From contig CAWDLN010000007.1 in assembly GCA_963803115.1 (NCBI GenBank), positions 32,755 through 96,754 on the forward strand: 64,000 nt of DNA, read 5' to 3'. This stretch comes from DATBGZ01 sp963803115. Lineage in GTDB: Bacteria > Actinomycetota > Actinomycetes > Mycobacteriales > Micromonosporaceae. Shown here piece after piece: positions 9,173-19,500 of the stretch. The notes beneath the pieces were generated by a model. That model was not told the DNA's origin, ran no database searches, and saw only the letters and a list, made by a program, of their open reading frames with translations. The translations under genes were made by a program, and so were the position numbers. Position 1 is the stretch's first letter, and every line of letters starts with the position of its first letter.

Positions 9173-10213
9173 ATGGGAGCCCTTCGCAACTTCAGGGTCT
9201 GGCGCGGCGACGGCAACGGCGGCGAGCTCGCCGACTTCAAGGTCGAGGTCAACGAGGGCGAGGTCGTCCTCGATGTAATCCATCGGATGCAGGCCACGCA
9301 GGCACCCGACCTTGCGGTGCGCTGGAATTGCAAGGCCGGCAAATGCGGCTCCTGCTCGATGGAGATCAACGGCAAGCCCAGCTTGGGTTGCATGAAACGG
9401 ATGTCCACATTCGAGCCCGATGAGACGATCACCATCACTCCACTTCGGACCTTCCCGGTGATCCGCGACCTCGTGACCGACGTCTCCTACAACTACCAGA
9501 AGGCCCGGGAGATGCCTGCCTTCGCGCCGCCGTCCGGGCTCAAGCCAGGCGAGTACCGGATGCAGCAGGTCGACGTCGACCGTTCGCAGGAGTTCCGCAA
9601 GTGCATCGAGTGCTTCCTCTGCCAGAACACCTGCCACGTGATTCGCGACCACGAGGCGAACAAGCACGCGTTCTCGGGCCCGCGGTTGTTCATCCGGGCG
9701 GCCGAACTCGACATGCACCCACTGGATACGCGCGATGACCGTAAGGAGTTCGCGAAGGCTGAACAGGGCATCGGCTACTGCAACATCACCAAGTGCTGCA
9801 CCGAGGTCTGCCCGGAGAACATCAAGATCACTGACAACGCGATCATCCCGATGAAGGAGCGCGTGGTCGACAACCGCTACGACCCGCTGGTCTGGCTCGG
9901 CCGGAAGATCTTCCGTCGGGACCAGGTGCCCGTGGAGGCGGCCGCACCGCATGCCGTCACGCCGCCGTCACGGTCCACATTGGATATACGAGTGGTGCCG
10001 ACGGGGATCACCTGGCACCAACCGATGCCCGAGGGTCAGGACGCCGCGCTGGGCGCCGATGGCCGGCTCCCGCTGACGGAGGCCACATACAACAAGGCGG
10101 GTGCGGCGTCGCCGTTCGGAGAGGACGTGGCGTTCCCGTTACCAGCTGGCGACCTCCCCTACCAGCACCCGGCCGGTGAGGCCGCCGACGACGCGGCGCC
10201 ACCCCAGCACTGA
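9173..10213 (+). CDS. sdhB: Succinate dehydrogenase iron-sulphur subunit with long C-terminal extension
   Basis: The ATG begins on the base after the sdhA stop. The first ~250 residues closely match actinobacterial Sdh1 SdhB: the plant-type [2Fe-2S] ligands in CKAGKCGSC plus a downstream Cys, then CIECFLCQNTC and CNITKCCTEVCP for the [4Fe-4S] and [3Fe-4S] clusters. The protein is 346 residues long, about 90 longer than usual. The extra tail is rich in Pro, Ala and Gly and carries no cluster motif. The frame is clean to the stop, so the tail appears genuinely encoded. Confidence 0.95.
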   Translation: MGALRNFRVWRGDGNGGELADFKVEVNEGEVVLDVIHRMQATQAPDLAVRWNCKAGKCGSCSMEINGKPSLGCMKRMSTFEPDETITITPLRTFPVIRDLVTDVSYNYQKAREMPAFAPPSGLKPGEYRMQQVDVDRSQEFRKCIECFLCQNTCHVIRDHEANKHAFSGPRLFIRAAELDMHPLDTRDDRKEFAKAEQGIGYCNITKCCTEVCPENIKITDNAIIPMKERVVDNRYDPLVWLGRKIFRRDQVPVEAAAPHAVTPPSRSTLDIRVVPTGITWHQPMPEGQDAALGADGRLPLTEATYNKAGAASPFGEDVAFPLPAGDLPYQHPAGEAADDAAPPQH

Positions 10214-10227
10214 ACCGGAGGGATCTA

Positions 10228-10638
10228 CTACGCGCCCGGAAGGATCTTGGCGAGCTCCGCCACGATCGGCGCGTCCGCCGGTAGCCACGGCACCGAGTTC
10301 AGCTCGTCGACGCCGAGCCAGCGAAGCGAAGCGTGCTCCAGCGGCTTAGGTTCGCCGCTGGCCAACGTGGCGAGCCAGACCCGCAACACGGCCCAGCCAT
10401 GGGCCATCGGGACATCACGGCCGACCCGTTCACCCACCGCGATCGTGACGCCAAGTTCTTCCTCGCATTCGCGCACGAGCGCGTCAATCTCATCCTCGCC
10501 GGACTCCACCTTGCCACCGGGGAACTCCCACTTTCCCGCCACGTCCGACGGCTCCGCGCGTTCACAGCCGAGCACCCGGCCGTCGACGATGATGGCGGCG
10601 CCGACGATGACCAACGGAGAGGAGCGTTCGGTGTGCAC
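10228..10638 (-). CDS. Nudix hydrolase, MutT/8-oxo-dGTP diphosphatase-like
   Basis: A 136-residue protein with a complete Nudix box (GKVESGEDEIDALVRECEEELG; GX5EX7REXXEEXG). Family members hydrolyse oxidised or surplus nucleoside diphosphate derivatives; the short MutT-like form with PGGKVE suggests sanitation of oxidised dNTPs. GTG 10638 is taken as the start because the Nudix fold begins immediately after it (VIVGAAIIVDGRVLGC). The site has no strong ribosome signal, and a TTG nine bases upstream is an alternative. It converges on sdhB with a 14-bp gap. Confidence 0.82.
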   Translation of the reverse strand: MHTERSSPLVIVGAAIIVDGRVLGCERAEPSDVAGKWEFPGGKVESGEDEIDALVRECEEELGVTIAVGERVGRDVPMAHGWAVLRVWLATLASGEPKPLEHASLRWLGVDELNSVPWLPADAPIVAELAKILPGA

Positions 10639-10822
10639 GGCGCTCAAGCGTGCCAGATCAGCCCCGTGTCTGATCGCCCGGCCTGCCCCCAAGTCGACCT
10701 GGACGGGGGATATGTGGATGTAGACGTCCGGCCAAGAACAGGTAACACTGGGGTCACGCTGTAATGGCACCGTTACCCGGCCGACACGATGGGTAATCGA
10801 GTAATCACGGAGGTGCGAGGGC

Positions 10823-11119
10823 ATGCTGCCTCTCGGCCGCGAAGATCTTCGCGATGCGCTGGGCCTGCTGACCGAATGGATCGGCGATACCCGCGAGCTA
10901 CGGCGAACGATGCGGCTCGACGAAACAGAGCATGCGGCCCTCACCGAACGAATCAAGGTCGTGGCGGACGCACTTCAGCTCCGACCGGACGTCCGGCGTC
11001 TCGACGGCTGCACACAGATCTGCCTGCGCACACCCGACGGCGGCGCCTTGACCGCGGGTGAGGTGCGCCTCGCCGCCCGCATCGAGGACGTCTACCGCTC
11101 GATCCGCGCCGCCAGCTAG
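10823..11119 (+). CDS. Small protein of unknown function
   Basis: A 98-residue protein, ATG 10823, preceded by GGAGGTGCGAGGGC. It is mostly charged and predicted helical, with one cysteine pair spaced CTQIC, and has no membrane segment. It is divergent from the Nudix gene across a 184-bp spacer. I do not recognise the family. Normal codon use and a good ribosome site support a real gene. Confidence 0.6.
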   Translation: MLPLGREDLRDALGLLTEWIGDTRELRRTMRLDETEHAALTERIKVVADALQLRPDVRRLDGCTQICLRTPDGGALTAGEVRLAARIEDVYRSIRAAS

Positions 11120-11154
11120 TCGCAGCTCTTAACAAGCCGTACCGCGCTGCCTGC

Positions 11155-11160
11155 TAGCCT
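11155..11160 (+). promoter_or_regulatory. -10 box, leaderless promoter of the monooxygenase remnant
   Basis: TAGCCT ends 8 nt before GTG 11169 and there is no ribosome site, the pattern of a leaderless start. The promoter survives although the gene is broken. Confidence 0.45.
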
Positions 11161-11168
11161 TCCCCATC

Positions 11169-11930
11169 GTGCGGGTGGTCATTGTCGGCACCGGGCTCGG
11201 CGGCCTGTGCCTCGCCCAGGGCCTTCGCAAGGCCGGCATCGAGACCCTCGTATACGAACGCGATCACACACCAGCCAGCCGACCACAGGGCTATCGGATC
11301 TCGCTGAAGTCCGACGGCGCCCACGCTCTGCACGACTGCCTGCCGGCGAACCTCTTCGACCTCGCGGTGGCAACGTCGCTCCGGAACCCGACGACGATGG
11401 CCTTCGTCGACGAGCAGTTGGCGCCGAAGTTCGTCAAGCCGGTACCGCCGGTAACGCCCGGCCTCGACGGCTTCGGCGTGAACGCCTGACGCTGCGCGAA
11501 ATCCTGCTCGGCGGCCTCCACGACATCGTCCACTTCGGACAGAGATTCCAGCGGTACGAGTCCACGCCCGACGGTCGGGTCCGCGCGCACTTCGAGGGGG
11601 GTCATCCGTCGTGGCCGATCTCCTGGTCGGCGCCGACGAGACGGTGACGTTGCTCGGTGACGCCATCCATACCATGTCGCCCGGGCGCGGTGAAGGCGCA
11701 ATCCTCCGCTGAACCCCGCCGCCCCACCCACGACGTCGCCCTCCGCGATGCTGCTCTGTGGCACGCTCGCCCGGGTCACCGCCGGTCAGGTGCCGTTTGC
11801 GGCCGCGAAATGGCAGTACGAGGCCGAGATGCTCCACTATGGATTCGAAGCGGTTACCGCCTCGCTGACCCAGCCGTTCGGCCCTCCCCGCCGGCCACCC
11901 ATCCCCGCGCCGACTCCGCCGGTCGCCTAG
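11169..11930 (+). pseudogene. FAD-dependent monooxygenase remnant
   Basis: The 5' part is a normal PHBH-family start (VRVVIVGTGLGGLCLAQGL, the GxGxxG FAD site). The frame is lost at about 11489 and continues in another frame (LTLREILLGGLHD). It shifts again near 11609 (VADLLVGADE) and then jumps straight to TVTLLGDAIHTMSP, the family's second FAD motif, so roughly a hundred residues are missing between the two. A last shift near 11750 leads into LLCGTLARVTAGQV and YEAEMLHYGFEAV, the usual C-terminus. At least three frame changes plus an internal deletion show real decay. It would have been a small-molecule hydroxylase. Confidence 0.85.
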
Positions 11931-12583
11931 TCCCGCGTCGAGCGCGGCCGGGGCGCCGCAAGGATCCCCTGCGCGATCGCTGCGGTGACCGCGGCGGTAC
12001 GGTCGTTGACTCCGAGCTTCTCGAAGATTCGGGTTACGTGGCTCTTCACCGTCGCCTCGCTGATGAACAGCGACCGACCAATGTCCGGATTGGACAGTCC
12101 GTCGGCGATGCTGCGCAGCACGTCCAGCTCCCGCGCGGTCAGTGCCTGCGTCGCGGGCCCGCGCATGCGCGAAACCAGGCGGGCGGCGACCGGTGGTGCG
12201 AGCACGGTCTCGCCGTTGGCGGCGCGCCGCACGCCGCGGGCCAGCTCGTCGCGCGAGGTGTCCTTGAGGAGGTATCCGGTGGCACCGGCCGCGAGGGCCC
12301 GCACGATGTCGGCATCCCCGTCATAGGTCGTGAGAACCAACACGCTGGCGGTGCGCTCCGCGACGATCTGGGCCGTGGCGGCCACACCGTCGATACCGGG
12401 CAACCTGAGGTCCATCAGCACGACATCAGGCCTCAGCTCACGCGCCATCCGCACCGCGTCCTCACCGGAACTCGTCTCGCCGACAACCCGGATGTCGGCC
12501 TGCGCGGACAGCACCGCCCGCAGCCCCTCTCGAACGACCGGATGGTCGTCGACGATGAGCACGCGAACTCCGACAGCGGTCAT
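11927..12583 (-). CDS. NarL/FixJ-family response regulator
   Basis: A 218-residue protein with a receiver domain (acidic pocket VDDH at residues 11-14, phospho-acceptor D58 in VVLMDLRLPG) and a C-terminal LuxR helix-turn-helix (LTARELDVLRSIADGLSNPD). The ATG at 12583 overlaps the stop of the upstream histidine kinase by 4 bp (ATGA), so the pair is co-translated. Its stop overlaps that of the convergent monooxygenase remnant. Target genes are unknown; the divergent small membrane protein at 13916 is the nearest candidate. Confidence 0.93.
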   Translation of the reverse strand: MTAVGVRVLIVDDHPVVREGLRAVLSAQADIRVVGETSSGEDAVRMARELRPDVVLMDLRLPGIDGVAATAQIVAERTASVLVLTTYDGDADIVRALAAGATGYLLKDTSRDELARGVRRAANGETVLAPPVAARLVSRMRGPATQALTARELDVLRSIADGLSNPDIGRSLFISEATVKSHVTRIFEKLGVNDRTAAVTAAIAQGILAAPRPRSTRD

Positions 12584-13869
12584 GCGACCGGCACCTCGAC
12601 GCGTACGGTCACACCGCGGCCCGGGGCAGTGACGATGTCGAGAGCGCCACCGATCCCGTTGGCCCTCGCTCGCATGCCGGTGAGCCCGTAGCCCTCGTCT
12701 CTCATCGCGTCCGGGTCGAATCCGCATCCGTTGTCCCGCACCGTCAAGCTGACGTCATCAGATGAGTACGCCAAGGACACCTCAACGGTCGTGGCGCCGG
12801 AGTGCCGCCGAACGTTGGTCAGTGCCTCCTGGACTGAGCGAAGCAGGGTTACCTCGTGCTCGGCGGGAAGACCGGACGGCCGTCCGGCCACCTTCAAGGT
12901 GGCACGGAGACCAGGCTCGGCATCGACCCGCTCGACGATTCGCTTCAGTGCCTCGGGAAGAGAGGTCCGGGCCAGGTCCGGCGGAGTGAGCGCTTCGACG
13001 AGAGCGCGCGCCTCGGCGAGGTTCTCGCGGGCGGTGGCGCGGGCCCGGGCAAGATGGCGGCGGGCGACCGCGGGCTCGGACTCGAGTGCGCTGTCGACGG
13101 CTTCCAACAGCAGGAGCACGCTGGTGAAGCCCTGTGCGAGCGTGTCGTGAATCTCGCGGGCCAGCCGTTCGCGCTCGGTCAGCGCACCGGCCGCGCGGCT
13201 GAGCGTGGCCAGTTCGGCCCGCGTCGCCTCGAGGTCGGCCAGCAGCTGGGCCCGCTGCCCGCTTTGCCGGATGATGCGGGCTATCCATAAGCCAAGCACC
13301 AACGCCACGACGACCGAGACGGCACCGACGACGAGCGCGGTCGCGGCCATCGAGCCGTCGACTGGCCGAGTCGCGGCGGCGACAGCGGCGACTCCGACGA
13401 CGACAGCGATGGTCACGACAACGGCTCGACGCGGCGCGAGCATCGCCCAGATGTGCGGATAGAGGGCAAAGAGCATCAGGGAGCCGACCGGCGCGGCCGC
13501 GAACAGAGCGATGCTCAGCGGCGCAGCGACCGCGAGGTAGGTCGCCGCCGCCGAGCTGCCCGGAAGCCGCCGCAGTGCCCGTCGACCCACGATCGCGTAC
13601 CAGGCCGTGAGTGCGCCCGTGAGAGCTAGCGCGAGATACCTCGACCCGTCGTCGATGCCGTCGTCGACGGCGACGAGCACACCGGTCGCCAAGGCCAGTG
13701 CGCCCATGACGGCATGCCAACCCGGCATACAGCGCAGCCACTCGTCGGCGCCGCCGGTGGCGTCCGGCGCCGCCGCATCGGCCTGCGCCCGCCGCTGCGA
13801 TCCCAAGTGGTCAGCATGACCGGCCGCGACTACCTCCGCATCCGACTGTCGTCGGATTTGTGATCCCAT
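12580..13869 (-). CDS. Sensor histidine kinase (HisKA_3 / DesK-NarX type)
   Basis: About 429 residues. The N-terminal half has around six hydrophobic helices and no obvious extracellular sensor domain, so the signal is probably sensed in or at the membrane. REIHDTLAQGFTS contains the phospho-accepting histidine. EALTNVRRHS is the N box, and DNGCGFDP and GYGLTGMRAR are the G boxes of the ATPase domain. ATG 13869 is my preferred start; an in-frame ATG at 13917 would add 16 residues and overlap the divergent gene. It pairs with the response regulator that overlaps its stop. Confidence 0.9.
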   Translation of the reverse strand: MGSQIRRQSDAEVVAAGHADHLGSQRRAQADAAAPDATGGADEWLRCMPGWHAVMGALALATGVLVAVDDGIDDGSRYLALALTGALTAWYAIVGRRALRRLPGSSAAATYLAVAAPLSIALFAAAPVGSLMLFALYPHIWAMLAPRRAVVVTIAVVVGVAAVAAATRPVDGSMAATALVVGAVSVVVALVLGLWIARIIRQSGQRAQLLADLEATRAELATLSRAAGALTERERLAREIHDTLAQGFTSVLLLLEAVDSALESEPAVARRHLARARATARENLAEARALVEALTPPDLARTSLPEALKRIVERVDAEPGLRATLKVAGRPSGLPAEHEVTLLRSVQEALTNVRRHSGATTVEVSLAYSSDDVSLTVRDNGCGFDPDAMRDEGYGLTGMRARANGIGGALDIVTAPGRGVTVRVEVPVA

Positions 13870-13915
13870 CGATGGGTGGGACCACGACGATGAACCGACG
13901 ACCACGATGAGGGAC

Positions 13916-14119
13916 ATGACTGCTCAGTCGTCCTCTCGCCTGCTCGTGGTCCTGTCCATCTGCTACGGAATCGTGATCGCGATTGTCGGGGCAGTTGGCT
14001 CGTCGGCCATGGCCCTCGTCGCCATGATCGGCGCACTCATCATCGGCGGTCTATGGGCCGTCCGGGGCATGTACTTCGGTGGCAGTCGGCGACCTGGCGG
14101 CGACGGCAACGCCCGCTAG
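13916..14119 (+). CDS. Small two-helix membrane protein
   Basis: A 67-residue protein with two hydrophobic helices (LLVVLSICYGIVIAIVGAVG and MALVAMIGALIIGGLWAV) and a short Arg/Gly-rich tail. It is divergent from the histidine kinase with only 46 bp between the starts, so it may be a partner or target of that system. No known family is recognised. Confidence 0.55.
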   Translation: MTAQSSSRLLVVLSICYGIVIAIVGAVGSSAMALVAMIGALIIGGLWAVRGMYFGGSRRPGGDGNAR

Positions 14120-14149
14120 GGGTGATGTCTGTCCACTGAGGATGAACGC

Positions 14150-14806
14150 TCAGCTTCGAGCGGGCCGTTTGCGCCCGAAGCGCTCGCGGATCAGGAACAC
14201 CAGGTCGGCGAGATCGGCCTCGTACTCGGCGTCCCAGTTCGGGGCCTTGTCCAGCACCGGCGCGAGCGTCGCGTGGGCCGGCAGCTCGTCGGGTGCGAAC
14301 CGGCCGCGCTGGCCCCTCGGGTTGGTCGTCCCGGCGGAGAATCGGCCGTTCACCTCGCTGGTGGCGAATCCGAGGCCGAACGTCGACAGGAGCCGCTCCA
14401 CTCGAGGCACCTCGTCCTCGGGGACGCCGAGCGCCAGCAGGGCGGCATAGAACATCTCCACCACCTTTACCGCGTCGGGCGTGACGGCCGGGCGAGACAA
14501 CAGCAACGAGAACGCCGACGGATGGCGCCGGGCGAGAGCCCGCACGGCTCGGCCGAGGGCGAGCAGTTTCGACTCCGGATCGCCGGCGCTGTCCACCTCC
14601 GGGGCGAGCTCCGACAACAGTCGGCCGACGAGGCCATCGAGAAGGCCGTCCTTTCCGCCGATGTGCGGATAGAGCGCCATCGGCGTCAGGCCAAGCCGTC
14701 CGGAGACCGCGCGCATGGTCACTGCGTCCACGCCGTGCTCATCAGCGATCGCGAGGGCGGCATCCACAATCCGTACCCGCCGGGGATCGACATCCGTCTC
14801 GGCCAC
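14150..14806 (-). CDS. TetR-family transcriptional regulator
   Basis: A 218-residue protein. The N-terminal helix-turn-helix reads AVTMRAVSGRLGLTPMALYPHI, followed by a ligand-binding domain of the TetR_C class. The GTG start lies 7 nt from a TACAGT -10 box that sits inside a palindromic operator (14809-14821), so the gene is probably leaderless and autorepressed. The divergent gene it should control is now only a permease fragment, which suggests it once regulated an ABC-type export system. Confidence 0.9.
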   Translation of the reverse strand: MAETDVDPRRVRIVDAALAIADEHGVDAVTMRAVSGRLGLTPMALYPHIGGKDGLLDGLVGRLLSELAPEVDSAGDPESKLLALGRAVRALARRHPSAFSLLLSRPAVTPDAVKVVEMFYAALLALGVPEDEVPRVERLLSTFGLGFATSEVNGRFSAGTTNPRGQRGRFAPDELPAHATLAPVLDKAPNWDAEYEADLADLVFLIRERFGRKRPARS

Positions 14807-14808
14807 GT

Positions 14809-14836
14809 TCTACACTGTAGATCTCTACGACGTAGA
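14809..14836. promoter_or_regulatory. Double TetR-type operator overlapping the regulator promoter
   Basis: Two perfect palindromes of the form TCTAC-N3-GTAGA lie at 14809-14821 (ACT centre) and 14824-14836 (GAC centre), 15 bp centre to centre. TACAGT, read on the minus strand at 14814-14819, is the likely -10 box of the tetR gene, so binding would block its own transcription. Confidence 0.8.
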
Positions 14837-14837
14837 T

Positions 14838-15321
14838 CACAAAGCCCGGGAGGCGTCTGCAGCAGAGATGCTCGTCGGCAAGGCCGTGCCCTACGGCGCG
14901 ATCGTGTTCGCTCAGCAGCTGGCGATCATGGGATTTGGCGTGGGTTTGCTCGGTCTGGCCGTACGCCGATGGGATCTCTTAGTCATGGTGGGCATCACGT
15001 GGATCATGACGTTGCTCTCGGCCGGAGCAGCGCTCGCGACGCTCGTGCGCAGTCACAGCGAATTGTCCGCCCTGGTCGACATCGGCGGACTCTTCCTCAC
15101 CGTCCTCGGTGGAGCGATGGTCCCGCTGACGTTGATGCCAGAATGGCTTCGCGCCATCGCGCCCGCGTCCCGGGGCCCTGACCGGCCTGCGCGGCGCGAT
15201 CAACGGCGATACGCCCGCCGCCGTGCGCAGCGTCGGTGTCCTGCTGGCCGCGGCGTTGGCGCTGGGAGCGGTCGCGGCGTGGCGCATCGTCCGTGGCTGG
15301 GGTCGTAGCCGTCTGCTGTAG
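14838..15321 (+). pseudogene. ABC-2 type permease, C-terminal remnant
   Basis: The frame begins next to the TetR operator with no start codon or N-terminal helices. It reads straight into the second half of an ABC-2 permease: AEMLVGKAVPYGAIVF, several membrane helices, then GAMVPLTLMPEWLRAIAP. A one-base shift near 15170 is needed to continue into GLRGAINGDTPAAVRS and the last helix, ending at TAG 15321. The first half of the permease, and any ATPase gene before it, are missing. A deletion joining the operator to the middle of the permease is the simplest reading. Confidence 0.8.
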
Positions 15322-15340
15322 ATCCGGCGCCCGCGTACGC

Positions 15341-16525
<1,185 letters not shown>

Positions 16526-16531
16526 GCACCG

Positions 16532-16537
16532 AACCTA
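16532..16537 (-). promoter_or_regulatory. -10 box for the threonine synthase-like gene
   Basis: Read on the minus strand, TAGGTT is followed by 6 nt and the ATG at 16525, with no ribosome site. It lies just after the stop of the exporter gene, so this gene may be transcribed on its own as a leaderless mRNA as well as by read-through. Confidence 0.5.
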
Positions 16538-16538
16538 G

Positions 16539-19500
16539 TCAGCCCGCCAGATGGCCCCACCGGGCGGATAGCTCGGTCCAGGTCCCGTGGGCGACGACCT
16601 GCCCGCCGATGAGGACGACCACCTGGTCCGCGTGCGCCAGCGCGGCGCGCTTCGACGTCGAGCCGACGACGGTCACGCCTCGCTCGCGCAGAGCCTGCCA
16701 GAGGTCGAGCTCGGTGGTGACGTCGAGGGCGGAGGAGATGTCGTCCGCGATCAGCAGCTCGGTTTCGGGCGCGAGCGCGCGAGCGAGGGCGAGTCGTTGC
16801 AGCTGGCCGCCCGAGAGGCGGGTGCCCTTGTGGCCGATCACGAGAGCGTGCCCGCTGCCGTTGCCGGCCAGATCGTGCTGCATCTGTGCGGTCGCCAGCG
16901 CACCGTCGAGGTCGACCTCCTGGCCGAGGCGAATGTTGTCCGCGATCGTGCCTGAAAGCACGCGCGGGATCTGCGCGACGTAGCCGACCTGGTTGGGACG
17001 CAGGAATATCTCCGGCTCGGTCACCAGCTGCCCATTCCAACGCAGCGCACCGGTGTGATGCACGATTCCCGCCATCGCACGAAGCAGCGAGGACTTGCCG
17101 GAGCCGACGGGACCGACGACGAGAACCAACTGTCCACGATGGATGGTTAAGTGTATGTCGTTCGCACCGACCGTACCGTCCTCGTGAACCGCCGTGAACG
17201 CGGCGAGGTTGAGCGTGCGAAGGGCATGGCGCGGCGGGGTCGGCGGCGCTGGAGCACTTCCGGTGGCGATGTCGATACCCGGAATCGACTCTGAGTATGC
17301 CGCCGCGCCGGACATGGCGACCGTACGCCTGGTCCATACGCGAGCTGACGGCAGTTGCGACACGACCGAGGCGGTGGTCCAGGCGAACCATCGGGCCGCG
17401 GCCAGCGTCGACACGGCGACGAGTGTCGCACCGGCGGACATGCCACCGCTGAGGTACAACGCCCAGGCTCCAATCGGCAGCAGACCGCTGACGATCGACG
17501 GAGTCGAGCGGGCCAGTACCTGGATCGAGATCTCCTTGCGCTGGCGCTCGCTGCGTATCCGATCCAGGCGAGCGAGGTGTTCGAGCACCGGCTTCGTCGC
17601 CCCGGCCAGCTTCACCGTGCGGGCCGCCGACAGCGAAGAGACGAGCGCCGTCGCGAACGCCGCCCGCGCGCCGACGGTCCGTCGTCCCGAGCGTTCGAGC
17701 ATCGGGCCGAAGATCGTCGCCACGCCACCCGAGACGAGCATCGTCGCACCGAAGAACAGCGCCGGAATCGGGCTTCCCGACACGACGGTCATCGAGATCA
17801 GGATGAAAACGGCGACGAAGTTGTCGATCATGTTGTCCGCCAGCATCACCACGCGTTCGGTGTCGCCGGCCTGTGCGACGACCTCCGCCGGCGTGTGGCC
17901 GCTGACGCGGCGGGGACCGGTCTGCCCGTAGACCAGGCGGTTGCTGATCCGGAGCATCTGCCGGACCCACCACTCCGGGAACCACGTCGAGGTGAAGTAC
18001 GGCGCTGGTACGAGCAGGATGAGGCACGCGACGATGGCCACGACCGGCCAGAGCAGAGTGCGAGTGCCGTCGACCAGATCCGCCCAGAGCCAGGGTAGAA
18101 CCGAGCCTTCAAGTCCAAAGAGGACCATCAGCAGGAATACTCCGACGGCGGCGGCGCCGTAGCGAGGATCGTTGAGAGTGAGCCGAAGGATCTCCCGGAA
18201 CGTCTGGACCCGGGCCGCCGGCGGTAGCGGCGGCGGATCCGCCTTGGGCGGAACCTTCGGTACGGGCAAGACAACACTGACGGGTGCGTGCCCATCGCCG
18301 CTGGGCATTTCGCTACTGGCCAGCAGTTGGGCAAACCGCTCCGATCCGCGAAGCGGGCCGGCTTCAACCACCGAGCCATCGGCGAGCACAACGACCTCGT
18401 CGCAGCGGCGTACCGAGGAGAGCCGATGCGCGATCACAATGCCGATCCGGTCGCGCAGCAGCCGCTCGGTGGCCCGCTGGACCCGGCCCTCGGTCACCGG
18501 GTCCATCCGCGCCGTCGCCTCGTCCAGGATGACGATGTGGGGGTCGCGCACGAGGATGCGAGCGAACGCGACGAGCTGTTCCTGTCCGGCCGACAGGACG
18601 TAGCCGCCGTCGCCCAGCTTGGTGTCCATGCCATCGGGCAGATCATCGACCCAGGACTCGAGACCGAGTTCGACCATCGCGGCCGCGGCTGGTGCCAAGA
18701 GTTCGGGGTCGAAGAGCGCGACGTTCTCGGCGAGGGTGCCGGCCAGGATCTCGGTGCGCTGGGGGACGATCGCGACCCAGCGCCGTAGGCCCTCGAGGTC
18801 GAGCTCGACCACGTCGGTACCGCCCAGGAAGACCGTGCCCCGCGGCACTTCCACCGACCGCGTGAGCACTTTGGCCAAAGTGGACTTACCCGACCCGGTA
18901 CGACCGATGACGGCGTATGACCGGCCCCGGGTGAACGTGAGACTCATGTCGCGCAGTGCGGGCGGTCGCGCGCCCTCGACGGAGTAGGCGAACGTCAGGC
19001 CGCGGATGCTCACGTCGGCATCGCTCGGCTCGACTCCCCCTTCCGGCTCCTGCGGCGCGTTGCGCAGCAGCTGCACCCGGCTCCACGCACCGAGCGCATT
19101 CTGCAGCTCCGGCACCAGCCGACTGAGATGCTCGACCGTACCGGCGAAGCCCAGCGCGAGCAGCCAGATCGCGGTGAGCCGGGCTCCGTCCACGAGGCCG
19201 GTCGCGAGGGCCCACGCCCCGCCGACGACCACCAATGCGATTCCGGCCCGCATCACTCCCGCCGCGATCGCGGTGAGCAGCGCTCCCATCCGCCAGACCA
19301 GCCGTCCCCGGGCCAACACTTCGCTCGTCCGCTGGGCGAACACCTTCATCACGTACGGCCGGGCCAGGCTCGTACGGACATCGTCCTGCCCATGGATGGA
19401 CTCCTCCATGACCGCGGCGAGATCGGACCACGCCTCCTCCTCGAAGACTCGCCGTGGACCGATCTCGGCGAAGCGGTGGCGCAGCGTCAGCACCAGCACC

